From an uncultured Oscillospiraceae bacterium (lineage in GTDB: Bacteria; Bacillota; Clostridia; Oscillospirales; Oscillospiraceae), in assembly GCA_947629795.1 (NCBI GenBank), contig CANRFC010000032.1:1-34538 (forward strand): a DNA stretch of 34,538 nucleotides. Reading direction: 5' to 3'. This document shows positions 24,903 through 32,157 of this stretch, piece by piece (within the stretch, counting starts at the first letter, position 1; every line of letters starts with the position of its first letter). The position numbers were made by a program, and so were the translations under genes. The notes under the pieces are model-generated. The model did no database searches. It was given only the letters and a program-made list of their open reading frames with translations, and had not been told where the DNA came from.

Positions 24903-25385
24903 TCAAAAGATCCATACCACCAGTGCCGCCACCGCGGCGGCGCCCACAATCCAGACCAGCGTCAGCTTCCCCCGCTTTTTCAGCACCTGGGGCCAGGTCT
25001 GTACAAAGGGGATATCCTCCGTGCCGGGGAGCACCCAAAACCTGCTGTGTCCCACCCAGAGCCGGTCGATGACAACGCCGTCATACCAGTTCATCCCCTC
25101 CAGGAGCAGGAGCGACTGGAGGTACGCGGTCTTGAAGTCCCGTACGCCGTTCCAGGCCCCGATGATCAGCAGCAGGACGGCGAGCATCATAAGTGGAAAG
25201 AGGGTCAGGAACCGCCTGTGCTTCCGCGCCACATCCGCCCGGTCTGCCAAACCGATCGCAAAGGCCCGCTCCTGCACAGGCTTGGGATAGAAGTACAGGG
25301 CGTTGACCGCCTTGCCCCCGGTGAAAAGGTACACCAGCGCGGTGAACAGGGCGAAGAAAAGGCAAAGTTGGATAATCAGGAGCAT
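24903..25385 (-). CDS. small membrane protein, unknown
   Basis: 160 residues that I do not recognise. Three hydrophobic segments are visible: about 2-22, 62-80 and 140-160. Between the first two is a basic loop (YFYPKPVQERAFAIGLADRADVARKHRR), and a longer polar loop (about 95-138) contains aromatic residues around GMNWYDGVVIDRLWVGHSRFW. The ATG at 25385 has AAAGGGAG upstream. It lies 18 bases after the next membrane-protein gene, with which it probably forms a complex; both sit in the middle of the operon. A permease or membrane-enzyme role is possible but not supported by motif. Confidence 0.75.
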   Translation of the reverse strand: MLLIIQLCLFFALFTALVYLFTGGKAVNALYFYPKPVQERAFAIGLADRADVARKHRRFLTLFPLMMLAVLLLIIGAWNGVRDFKTAYLQSLLLLEGMNWYDGVVIDRLWVGHSRFWVLPGTEDIPFVQTWPQVLKKRGKLTLVWIVGAAAVAALVVWIF

Positions 25386-25403
25386 GTTTTCTCCCTTTCA
25401 AGG

Positions 25404-25895
25404 TCACAACAGCGTGCAGACCCACGCCAGCAGCAGGGACACAAAGGGGAACAGCACGATCCGGGTCAACTGTCCCTTCCGGTTGAAGCCAAACTGGTGG
25501 TACCCGGCGCAGCCCTCGGTCTCCGGGTAGTAGTGCTGGAAAAAGCGGGATCTTGTCAGCAGAAGCCAATCGAAACACACGATGTCAAAGGCCTTCAGCA
25601 GATACAGCATAGCCAGAAATCTTCCGAAGAACTGCCAGAAGCCGTAGCTATGGCGTATTCCATCCCACCCGGCGTAGACAAAGGTCCCCCCGAAGGCCAG
25701 CACGCACAGCGCCAGGCAGCACCAGCCCAGAGCGTGGGCTCCGGGGAACCGCTCCGGGTGGTCCCGCACCGCCGCCTGGATATCCTTGGGGGCGGTGGTG
25801 AAGAGCTTTTTGGACTGCACCAGGGCCACCGCCGCCCAGAGCATCAAAAACAGCGCCGCCATCAGGGTCAATGATAAGATGAGAGTAGCTTTCAT
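25404..25895 (-). CDS. small membrane protein, unknown
   Basis: 163 residues, not recognised. Four hydrophobic segments are visible at about 4-26, 55-77, 85-107 and 143-163. A loop near 118-140 has YYPETEGCAGYHQFGFNRKGQ, with a cysteine, histidine and tyrosines that could bind a ligand or metal. The ATG at 25895 has GGAGAG upstream. The gene starts 13 bases after the frameshifted hydrolase and precedes the other membrane protein by 18 bases. Likely an integral membrane partner of the next gene; function unknown. Confidence 0.75.
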   Translation of the reverse strand: MKATLILSLTLMAALFLMLWAAVALVQSKKLFTTAPKDIQAAVRDHPERFPGAHALGWCCLALCVLAFGGTFVYAGWDGIRHSYGFWQFFGRFLAMLYLLKAFDIVCFDWLLLTRSRFFQHYYPETEGCAGYHQFGFNRKGQLTRIVLFPFVSLLLAWVCTLL

Positions 25896-25908
25896 TTGAT
25901 CTCTCCAT

Positions 25909-26825
25909 TCACCACTCCAAAATGCTGCGGGTCAGCTTTTCGTCAATGTCGATCCGGGTCTGTCTGCACTCCCCGGGGTACTCCCGTCCTGCCCGGAACA
26001 TCAGACGGATCAGCAGCTCCGAGCCCACCGGGAGCATGGTCTTCAGCATGGACTGGGGAAAGACGAAGTGGGTGCCGTGGTCATAGAGCAGGGCCTCCGC
26101 CCGGCATCGGTGGGGCAGTGCGTTCAGCCGGGAGAGCATCCGGCGGATGTATTTGCAGGTGTCCCACAGCACGTCGTCCTCCGCGCCCACGAAGATGACC
26201 TTGCCCCTGATGTCCTCCACCTTGATGGTTTCCGCTTCCTGAATGGGGTGGAGCCGCTCGGAGGCGTCAAACATGGGCCGGCTTGCGATCCGGTCGCCGC
26301 CGGCCTTGCCGTCTGCCATCATCTGCTGCCAGTATTGGGGATGGCGGTAGGCGTAGGGCAGATAGGGCAAGCTCTTCCCCTGCCAGGACAGGCTGGAGCC
26401 GTCGGAGGGCCACTCCCCGGCCCCGTCCCGGTCCCCCCGGTAAAAGCCCTCCATGATGAAGTCCGGCGGGGTGAGGGCAATGGTCAGGGTGAGGTCCGGG
26501 AAGAGGGACGCCGCCGCCAGGGCCACCATGCCCGTGGTGGAGGCCCCACGATACCCAGTTTTTCGTTCCCCCAGGCCTTCAGGACCTCAACGGCCCTCCC
26601 GACCCGTTCCAGGGGATAGTCGTGGTGTCCGTAGTCCTTCTTCCCCGGAGACATGGCCATCACGCTGCAGCCCCGCTTGTGCAGCCACTTCACCCCGGAG
26701 ATCACCATGCGGTCCTCCGAGGAGTCCCCAAGCATGGCGATAAACGCCTTTTTGACGGGGGTAGCGTTCGGGTAGAAGACCCCGTAGAAGCCGTCTTTTT
26801 CGGGGGTAAAGTATTGTTTTTGCAT
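25909..26825 (-). pseudogene. alpha/beta hydrolase (BAAT C-terminal type), broken by a one-base frameshift
   Basis: The N-terminal half begins at ATG 26825 with MQKQYFTPEKDGFYGVFYP and runs to NEKLGIVG. The C-terminal half continues in another frame as GMVALAAASLFPDLTLT and ends at 25909. The break is at a run of four G (26544-26547, minus strand). One more G would restore VGASTTGMV, which supplies the G-A-S-T-T nucleophile elbow. The later acid and histidine are intact (FVGAEDDVLW, YDHGTHFVF). The restored protein is about 305 residues, a paralogue of the intact hydrolase at 23139-24017. A homopolymer slip could be a sequencing error, phase variation or true decay. The gene begins four bases after the ATC-hydrolase-like stop. 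Confidence 0.85.
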
Positions 26826-26829
26826 CCCC

Positions 26830-27495
26830 TCACCCTCCCCCTCGCCGCTCCCGGTCCCAGCGGGAGCCCTTGCGGCAGATGTAAAAATCGCACTCCTCCC
26901 CGCCGGAGGCCAGGGTCTGGGTCCGGTAGAGCCGGCCGCCCATCCAGTCAAAGGAGAGGGTGTCCACGGCGCACATATAGGGTACCAGATGGGAAAGCCC
27001 CTCCTGCTTTCCCAAGGCACACAGGCCGCACCGGCGGTAGAGGATGGTGTACTCGTCCGCGTCCCGGCCCAGGATGACCGCCGCCTTCCAGTTGAACGCA
27101 CCGCCCGGCCCGGCGTTGGCCCGCACCGCATCGGCTGCCCGCTTTTTCTGGGCTTTCAGGGTAAACGCGCTCTTTGCTTTGCCGGTAAAGGACGCCTTCA
27201 CCAGAGGTGCGTTCATGCTGGCTTCCACCATGCCGCCGAAGCGCTCCTCGCTCACGGCCCCCTCAGCCGCCTCGTAAAAGGACAGCCACAGCATCCCGGC
27301 GGCCAGGCAGATCCGCAGGGAGTTCTCCTTCAGAGAGCCGATATCCGGTGTCCGACCGATCATCTGCCGGTAGGTCTCCCCCGCCCCTCGCTTCAGGCCG
27401 GAAATGTTCCAGTCCGGTTCCGTCTCTCTCAGATATCCCAGCGCCGCCGGCGCCATGGCAAGCCATATCACGGTCTCACAAGCAGAACGTCTCAC
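26830..27495 (-). CDS. L-2-amino-thiazoline-4-carboxylate hydrolase family protein (copy A)
   Basis: 221 residues from a GTG start at 27495 that overlaps the methyltransferase stop as GTGA, with GGGGGAGA upstream. The C-terminal half carries the family pattern: YRRCGLCALGKQEGLSHL (Cys156, Cys159), PYMCAVDTLSFDWMGGRLYRTQT (Cys175, Asp178), then ECDFYICRKG. The founding enzyme hydrolyses 2-amino-thiazoline-4-carboxylate to S- or N-carbamoyl-cysteine in cysteine production; most homologues are uncharacterised, and the cysteines suggest thiol or metal chemistry. A second copy lies upstream in the same unit. A different thiazoline or thioether substrate is possible. Family call is fairly firm, the reaction is not. 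Confidence 0.82.
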   Translation of the reverse strand: MRRSACETVIWLAMAPAALGYLRETEPDWNISGLKRGAGETYRQMIGRTPDIGSLKENSLRICLAAGMLWLSFYEAAEGAVSEERFGGMVEASMNAPLVKASFTGKAKSAFTLKAQKKRAADAVRANAGPGGAFNWKAAVILGRDADEYTILYRRCGLCALGKQEGLSHLVPYMCAVDTLSFDWMGGRLYRTQTLASGGEECDFYICRKGSRWDRERRGGG

Positions 27496-28172
27496 CTTCT
27501 CTCCCCCTTCACGCAGGCAAAGCAGGCCATGGCCTTCACGGTCGCCAAAGACACCCGGGCGTACATTTCCTCCAGGCGCCGCCACAGGCTCTCCGCGGTC
27601 TCATAGGGCGGGGTAAAGAAGCCCTTGGGGGTGTAGAGCTTGTCCACGAACCAGTCGGTGCGGCGGTCCTCACCCTTGATGTAGAAACAGCCGCAGAAGG
27701 TCCCGCCGGGCCTCAATACCCGATAAGTCTCCCCATAGGCCGCCTCCTTGTCCGGGAAGGCATGGAAGCCGTTGAGGGAGAGAACGATGTCAAAGCTGCC
27801 GTCCGCAAAGGGCAGCGCTCCCACGTCCCCCCGGACCAACCGCACGTTGTCCGGGGCGCGGCGCCGGGCCCGCTCCATCATGTCCGGGGAGTAGTCCAGG
27901 CAGGTGACGTCGGCCCGGGGCAGGGTCCGGTAGACGGGCATGGTCAGCACCCCGGTGCCCACCGGCACCTCCAGGAGCGTCCCGGAAAAGCCCTCCGGGA
28001 TGCCGGACAGGGCCTTTTCCAGATACGCCTGGTTTTCCTCCTTGCCCATGCCCCACACCAGGCGGCACACCGCCTTGCCCGGCAGGGTGGAGCAGGTGAT
28101 CATGCCGTCATAGAAGGTGGCCTCCCCACCCAGGGCTCTGTAGGCATTTTTGACCTCATCGCGGCGGCCCAC
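27492..28172 (-). CDS. class I SAM-dependent methyltransferase (Methyltransf_11 type)
   Basis: 226 residues. Motif I is LLEVPVGTGVL (66-76) and motif II CLDYSPDMME (91-100). RGDVGALPFADGSFDIVLSLNGFHAF supplies motifs III-IV, and RVLRPGGTFCGCFYI motif post-IV. These are typical of small-molecule C- or O-methyltransferases. The N-terminus has a YDGMITCSTLPGKAVCRLVWG stretch that is not part of the core fold and may bind the substrate. The start is GTG at 28172 with AGAGGGGA upstream, four bases after the copy B gene, and the stop overlaps the start of copy A. It lies between two ATC-hydrolase-like genes, so methylation of a thiol or thiazoline-type compound is a plausible but unproven role. Confidence 0.87.
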   Translation of the reverse strand: MGRRDEVKNAYRALGGEATFYDGMITCSTLPGKAVCRLVWGMGKEENQAYLEKALSGIPEGFSGTLLEVPVGTGVLTMPVYRTLPRADVTCLDYSPDMMERARRRAPDNVRLVRGDVGALPFADGSFDIVLSLNGFHAFPDKEAAYGETYRVLRPGGTFCGCFYIKGEDRRTDWFVDKLYTPKGFFTPPYETAESLWRRLEEMYARVSLATVKAMACFACVKGERR

Positions 28173-28176
28173 GGCG

Positions 28177-28797
28177 TCATCCCCTCTTCTGATAATGGCA
28201 GTCGCAGCACGGCCCGCCCCCGGCCAGGGTGTACTCCCGGGTGAACTGGGTCCCGGACTGCTGCGCCATCTCGTAGTCGTAGGTACACATGGCCGGGACG
28301 TATTCGCCCAGCCGCAGGGTACCCAACAGGTGCAAAATACCGCAGGCCGTAAAATTGGCGGTGTAGCTGGTCAGGTCCGGCCCCGGCTCGTAGGTAAAGC
28401 ACCAGGTGTAGGGATTGGCCGCAGAACGGTCCACGCTGTCCCGGGCCTGACGGGCCAGTTTCGCCTGGGCCTTGGCGGTATAGCTGTTCCGCTTCAAAAA
28501 CCGCTTCATAACAGCGTTGTCCGTCATGGCGTGGTGATAATAATCCGCCACCGCCGCCACCGGAGGCCGCTTGGGCAGCTCCAGCAGGACCGCCGCAAGC
28601 ATGGACGCGCTGAGGATATTCACCAAAAAGCGGTCGCCCCGCTCGAATTCCGGGATGGGGGCCAGGATCTCCCGGTAGCGTCTGTGGGCCTTCTCCATCA
28701 AGGGCTCCGCCGGGGTATCGGTGAGCCGGGGAAGCTCCCTGGTGAAGGAGTCCCGGAACACCGCCCACATCAGCCGGGGCATCACACCGTACCGCAT
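28177..28797 (-). CDS. L-2-amino-thiazoline-4-carboxylate hydrolase family protein (copy B)
   Basis: 206 residues. The C-terminal part repeats the family layout of copy A: TACGILHLLGTLRLGEYVP (Cys152), AMCTYDYEMAQQSG (Cys171, Asp174), then TREYTLAGGGPCCDCHY (Cys197, Cys198, Cys200). The cysteine and aspartate positions align with copy A, but the end is CCDC rather than CDFY, and overall sequence is quite different, so the two copies are old paralogues and not a recent duplication. The N-terminal half is helical. The ATG at 28797 lies six bases after the HMA gene. Likely a cytosolic enzyme; substrate unknown. Confidence 0.78.
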   Translation of the reverse strand: MRYGVMPRLMWAVFRDSFTRELPRLTDTPAEPLMEKAHRRYREILAPIPEFERGDRFLVNILSASMLAAVLLELPKRPPVAAVADYYHHAMTDNAVMKRFLKRNSYTAKAQAKLARQARDSVDRSAANPYTWCFTYEPGPDLTSYTANFTACGILHLLGTLRLGEYVPAMCTYDYEMAQQSGTQFTREYTLAGGGPCCDCHYQKRG

Positions 28798-28803
28798 GTC
28801 CGC

Positions 28804-29058
28804 CTACCTGCCAAAGCCGAGCAGCCCTTTTTTCACATAGGGCCCGCACACAGCGTCCAGCACCCGGTAGCCCATGGGCTCGATGGCGGAGCGGAGCTGC
28901 TCCACGCTGATGTTCTCCTCCGCCAGGATGACGGTCTCTCCCCTCTTGTGGGAGGACGTGACCTTCTTCACCGGAAACGCCCGCCGCACTGCGTCGTTGA
29001 CGTGGCTCTCGCACATCCCGCAGGCCATCCCCTCCACCTTTACCGTGATCTGGACCAT
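28804..29058 (-). CDS. HMA-domain metal-binding protein (CopZ-like)
   Basis: 84 residues. VQITVKVEGMACGMCESHVNDAVRR is the heavy-metal-associated fold with the GMxCxxC metal site (Cys13, Cys16), followed by VKKVTSSHKRGETVILAEENISVEQLRSAIEPMGY, the rest of the ferredoxin-like domain. Such proteins carry Cu(I), Zn or similar ions. The C-terminus has an added short tail with one cysteine. The start chosen is ATG 29058, which has GGAAAGGA upstream. An ATG at 29091 lies inside the operator, and the predicted transcription start near 29100 leaves no room for a ribosome site. First gene of the ten-gene unit. CopZ normally pairs with a P-type ATPase, which is absent here. Confidence 0.88.
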   Translation of the reverse strand: MVQITVKVEGMACGMCESHVNDAVRRAFPVKKVTSSHKRGETVILAEENISVEQLRSAIEPMGYRVLDAVCGPYVKKGLLGFGR

Positions 29059-29081
29059 TGTGATCATCCTTTCCATATTAA

Positions 29082-29099
29082 AGTTAGTCATTACTAACT
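29082..29099. promoter_or_regulatory. 18-bp operator-like dyad, copy 3 (HMA unit)
   Basis: AGTTAGTCATTACTAACT, with the same AGTTAG/CTAACT arms as the copies at 22103 and 22218 but a different centre. It lies at about +1 to +18 of the predicted promoter. This conserved position relative to two promoters is the main evidence for an operator. Confidence 0.8.
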
Positions 29100-29106
29100 A
29101 TTGAAT

Positions 29107-29134
29107 AGTCTACCACGTTTCCGCCATTTGTCAA
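29107..29134 (-). promoter_or_regulatory. sigma-A-type promoter of the ten-gene unit
   Basis: On the minus strand TTGACA (29129-29134), 16-base spacer, TAGACT (29107-29112), directly followed by the operator dyad. The divergent SDR gene starts 71 bases away. Confidence 0.65.
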
Positions 29135-29204
29135 TGCCATTTTCACTCTTTGTCCCGAACCGCTCCCCTCTCCGGGGCATACCATGATTCGGAGGTGTCA
29201 GCCA

Positions 29205-30107
29205 ATGGAATGCAGAAAAACGAGTCCCTATGAGCCGGCCAGGGCCGGAGAGAGCGCAGCTCCCTTCCCGCCCCAGCATCAGGACCGCCTGCCCGGCCTG
29301 GAGTATGTCATGGACCCTCGGCCCGTGTCCGAGTGTGGCAGGACCTGCCGGAAGCTGGAGGGCAAGACCGCCCTCATCACCGGCGGCGACAGCGGCATCG
29401 GCCGGGCGGTGGCCTATGACTTTGTGAAGGCGGGAGCCGAGGTGGCCCTGGTCTATTACGACGAGGATACCGACGCCGACGAGACCGCCCAGCGGATCAA
29501 GCAGTTGGGCGGGCGCTGCCTGCTGCTCCGGGGAGATCTGAAGGACCCGGACTTCGCCAAGAGCTGCGTGGAGCGGACCGTGGCCTGCTTCGGCAAGCTG
29601 GACATCCTGGTGAACAACCACGGGGTGCAGATCATCCGCCACAGCATCCTGGATATCCCTCCCGAGCAGCTTACATTTATCTTTCAGAACAATTTCTTCT
29701 CCTTTGTCTATCTCATCCAGGCCGCCCTGCCCCACCTCAGACGGGGCAGCGCCATCATCAACACCGCCTCGGTCACCGCCTACCAGGGCCACAAGGACCT
29801 CATGGATTACAGCGCCACCAAGGGGGCTATCGTGGCCCTCACCCGCTCCCTCTCCCTTTCCCTGGCCCAACAGGGCATCCGGGTCAACGCCGTGGCTCCC
29901 GGCCCCATCTGGACCCCCCTCATCCCCTCCTCCTTTTCCGCCGAGGAGGTGCGCACCTTTGGGGTGAAGACCTCCCAGGTCCCCATGCTCCGGGCGGGGC
30001 AGCCCTGTGAGGTCTCCCCCTGTTACGTCTTCCTGGCCTCGGAGGACTCCAGCTACATGACCGGCCAGGTCCTCCACCCCAACGGCGGCACCATCGTGGG
30101 CGGGTGA
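29205..30107 (+). CDS. SDR-family oxidoreductase
   Basis: 300 residues. Rossmann motif TGGDSGIG (59-66), NNHG (137-140), catalytic serine in NTASVTAY (Ser189), Tyr202 and Lys206 in DYSATKGAI, and the APGPIWTPLIP and LHPNGGTIVGG ends. A roughly 50-residue N-terminal extension rich in Pro (PFPPQHQDRLPGLEYVMDPRP) is typical of the YhdF/YghA-type 'glucose/general stress' SDRs, which carry exactly such a leader. NADP- or NAD-dependent dehydrogenation of an alcohol is expected; substrate unknown. The ATG at 29205 has GGAGGTG upstream; an ATG seven codons earlier has none. It is divergent from the HMA unit and shares its promoter region, so co-regulation is possible but not shown. Confidence 0.92.
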   Translation: MECRKTSPYEPARAGESAAPFPPQHQDRLPGLEYVMDPRPVSECGRTCRKLEGKTALITGGDSGIGRAVAYDFVKAGAEVALVYYDEDTDADETAQRIKQLGGRCLLLRGDLKDPDFAKSCVERTVACFGKLDILVNNHGVQIIRHSILDIPPEQLTFIFQNNFFSFVYLIQAALPHLRRGSAIINTASVTAYQGHKDLMDYSATKGAIVALTRSLSLSLAQQGIRVNAVAPGPIWTPLIPSSFSAEEVRTFGVKTSQVPMLRAGQPCEVSPCYVFLASEDSSYMTGQVLHPNGGTIVGG

Positions 30108-30401
30108 GCTGACCGCCCAAACCGTCCCCGCTCCTGCGGCGGGACCTGTCCGGCTCCATGCTCCGGTGCCCTCTTCGGGAAGGGGGCTTTGGGGGACAAA
30201 ACAATAAGCCCGGATCACTGAGTCGACTGCTCATCATTACCCATCTCCGCCCACCCGCAGATCCGGCAGAAGGCTGCACGGGGCGGACTGCTTTCGGCAG
30301 CCCATTTGCAATGCGCCCCTTTCTTTTGCAATGGTGATGATTGGCTTCTCTCGCCCCTTTTCGCTTTTTCGCCACTCCCACAGGTCTCAGGACACACAAA
30401 G

Positions 30402-30422
30402 AAAGTGCCAAATTTGCACTTT
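30402..30422. promoter_or_regulatory. AAAGTGC-N7-GCACTTT dyad
   Basis: Perfect seven-base arms around CAAATTT. A closely related dyad lies inside the nearby fic gene (30941-30965). A candidate binding site for the winged-helix domain of that Fic protein; no gene start is adjacent. Confidence 0.45.
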
Positions 30423-30686
30423 GGAAGCTATATACGCTCTTTCATAAGGTGTGGCCTTCCGCCACAATGAGAGAAGCAGAAAGAAGAGCAGCGCCTTTTG
30501 GATGGCTACCACGCAGGTCAAACCATTCCTCAGTTGGCAACCGCCCACGGCAGAACTCGGGGGCCATTGGTGTCAAGATCACAACGGCTGGGGGTAATTC
30601 CTCAGCGAGAAGGCAATGGATAACAGTGCTGCTTTGCTCAATCATTCGTTATGTGACAGGGCGACAAAAATCTAATGAAGTCAGGC

Positions 30687-30717
30687 AAAAGCGGCGCAGG
30701 GATCCATCCTGCGCCGC
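30687..30717 (-). terminator. intrinsic terminator of the minus-strand fic gene
   Basis: On the minus strand GCGGCGCAGG, seven-base loop, CCTGCGCCGC, then TTTTGCC. It lies 25 bases past the fic stop. Confidence 0.8.
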
Positions 30718-30741
30718 TCTCATTTAAGCCATTTGGCCGTG

Positions 30742-31839
30742 TCAGTTCAGCTCACCTTTTACCACCCAACGGCCATTGCGCTTGCCGTTTTCCCGGGTAA
30801 GGATGCCCTTCTCTTGAAGCCTTACCGTCATGCTCTTGACCGTCCGGGGAGATTTGCCAATTTTCCGAGCCAGCTCTTGCTGGGTGATGGACGGCTGCAC
30901 GGCCACCGCCCGCAGGAGCGCCAGCTCCTCCAAAGTGCAATCCAAAGTGCAATTTTTGTACTTTGGAACTTCCGCTGGCTGGTAATTGATATGCAGGAAT
31001 CGATTTTTCAGAGGATGGTCAGCGCCCAGCAGAAGGTTCTCAAAGAAGTGCTCCAGGTAGACCGGATCAGCATGTACGCCGGTACTCAAATTTGTGTAGT
31101 TGGCCCGGACCAAGGCGTTGCGAAAGTACCAGGAGTGCTGGGCAAACAGGTCGTTTTTCGCATCAAAGCCCAAGAATCGCAGATATTTGATGGCAAATAC
31201 GGCAGTAGTCCGGGTGTTGCCCTCGCCAAAGGGATGGATCTGCCAGACGCCGGAAATGAAACCGGTCAGGTGGCGGATAGAATCGGGCAGCGAGAGCCCA
31301 GCGTAGGAAAAGGCTTTCTCCTGATTGAAGTCGTACTCCAAGGTGGCCTTGAGGCTGTCCGCCGAGGCGTAGAGCACCGTGCCACCGTTCAGGACCCATT
31401 CTTTCTTGGTGATGTTGTAGTCCCGCAACCTACCGGCATGGGAGAAAACGCCGGTGAACAGGCGCTTGTGGATAGAGATGAACTCCGCCGGAGACAGCTG
31501 AAAAGCACGTTCGGCCAGGACCTCCACGATCCGGGCAGAGACCTTGTCAGCCTCCTCGGCATCGACCTCTATGCTCTTGCGGACAGCCTGTTCCTCATAA
31601 TAACTGTCAATGCGCCGCTTGGCAGTGGCAATGTCGATGTCGCCGTCAATGTGGGCCTTGGCTGTCTCCAGCAGGTAGTCGGAGGTCTTCAGTCCGTCCA
31701 CATCCTGCAACCCGATGGCGGTCTGCCAAGCCAGACTCTTTTCCGCCTGCTCCGGCTCACCCTCTCGAATATAGGTTTCTAAGCTCTCCTGCCACGGCTC
31801 GGTCTGGTGGTTCTGCTCACGATGCTCCACCCGGCTCAT
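30742..31839 (-). CDS. Fic-domain protein with C-terminal winged helix (Fic 1)
   Basis: 365 residues. The Fic active-site loop is HPFGEGNTRTT at 202-212 (catalytic His202); a threonine stands where many Fic proteins have glycine in GNGR, a variant seen in other Fic proteins of this type. The flap region lies around EWVLNGGTVLYAS (148-160). An inhibitory (S/T)xxxE(G/N) helix is not clearly visible. A winged helix-turn-helix follows at about 305-360 (ITQQELARKIGKSPRTVKSMTVRLQEKGILTRENG). Fic enzymes transfer AMP or other phosphate groups to proteins; the HTH suggests DNA binding and autoregulation. The ATG at 31839 has AAAGGAAGGAG directly upstream. Between catalytic and HTH parts the gene contains a tandem 12-base duplication encoding CTLD/CTLE. 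Confidence 0.9.
   Translation of the reverse strand: MSRVEHREQNHQTEPWQESLETYIREGEPEQAEKSLAWQTAIGLQDVDGLKTSDYLLETAKAHIDGDIDIATAKRRIDSYYEEQAVRKSIEVDAEEADKVSARIVEVLAERAFQLSPAEFISIHKRLFTGVFSHAGRLRDYNITKKEWVLNGGTVLYASADSLKATLEYDFNQEKAFSYAGLSLPDSIRHLTGFISGVWQIHPFGEGNTRTTAVFAIKYLRFLGFDAKNDLFAQHSWYFRNALVRANYTNLSTGVHADPVYLEHFFENLLLGADHPLKNRFLHINYQPAEVPKYKNCTLDCTLEELALLRAVAVQPSITQQELARKIGKSPRTVKSMTVRLQEKGILTRENGKRNGRWVVKGELN
30941..30965. promoter_or_regulatory. intragenic CCAAAGTGC-N7-GTACTTTGG dyad in Fic 1
   Basis: Nine-base arms with one mismatch and AT-rich centre, preceded by a second TCCAAAGTGCAA in tandem (30929-30951). It lies between the catalytic and winged-helix parts of the coding sequence. 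Related to the dyad at 30402-30422. Confidence 0.45.
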
Positions 31840-32157
31840 CTCCTTCCTTTTGGAACTTTGTGCGGAATTTTGTTACAACGATCAGTAAAATTGCTCGGAA
31901 AATGTTACACGGCTCTGGCTTGGTCATTTCCAGCAAGACCTTCGATACAGCTATCGCAATGCCAGCATAATAATACAAGGTGCACTATTGCGGTTGGCGT
32001 GCCAGCTTTTCCTTCCGGATAAGTAGTAATTCTGAAATAGCAACGGAAACTCCGCAGTGAGGGCGAGCAACCGTCTTCGTGCGTACAATTCCTCCGCATT
32101 TCTGATAGGTAATGAGTTCCACAACTATTGCCCTTTCTTCTAATTGCTTTGCAGGCG
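31840..32157. other. intergenic stretch, no gene recognised
   Basis: About 320 AT-richer bases between Fic 1 and the recombinase-like gene. Short open frames have no ribosome site or recognisable product. It must contain the Fic 1 promoter, but no clear -35/-10 pair was found. TTTGGAACTT at 31849-31858 recurs inside the fic gene beside its dyad (30962-30971). Confidence 0.5.

Larger units (their letters stand above)
30108..30741. other. intergenic stretch with degenerate or repeat-like sequence
   Basis: About 630 bases without a convincing gene. Open frames cover parts of both strands (a 67-residue minus frame at 30442-30645 and a 128-residue plus frame at 30341-30727), but neither has a good ribosome site and the plus frame runs through a terminator. 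Composition drops from GC-rich to mixed here, marking the edge of the AT-richer region. The section at about 30440-30660 looks like a decayed or repeated intergenic element; this would need a genome-wide search. It also holds a dyad (30402-30422) and the terminator of the fic gene. Confidence 0.4.

Noticed and set aside
30341-30727. 128-residue plus-strand frame and 67-residue minus-strand frame in the 30.1-30.7 kb gap
   Set aside because: No ribosome site, unlikely amino-acid makeup and overlap with a terminator; kept only as a possible repeat.
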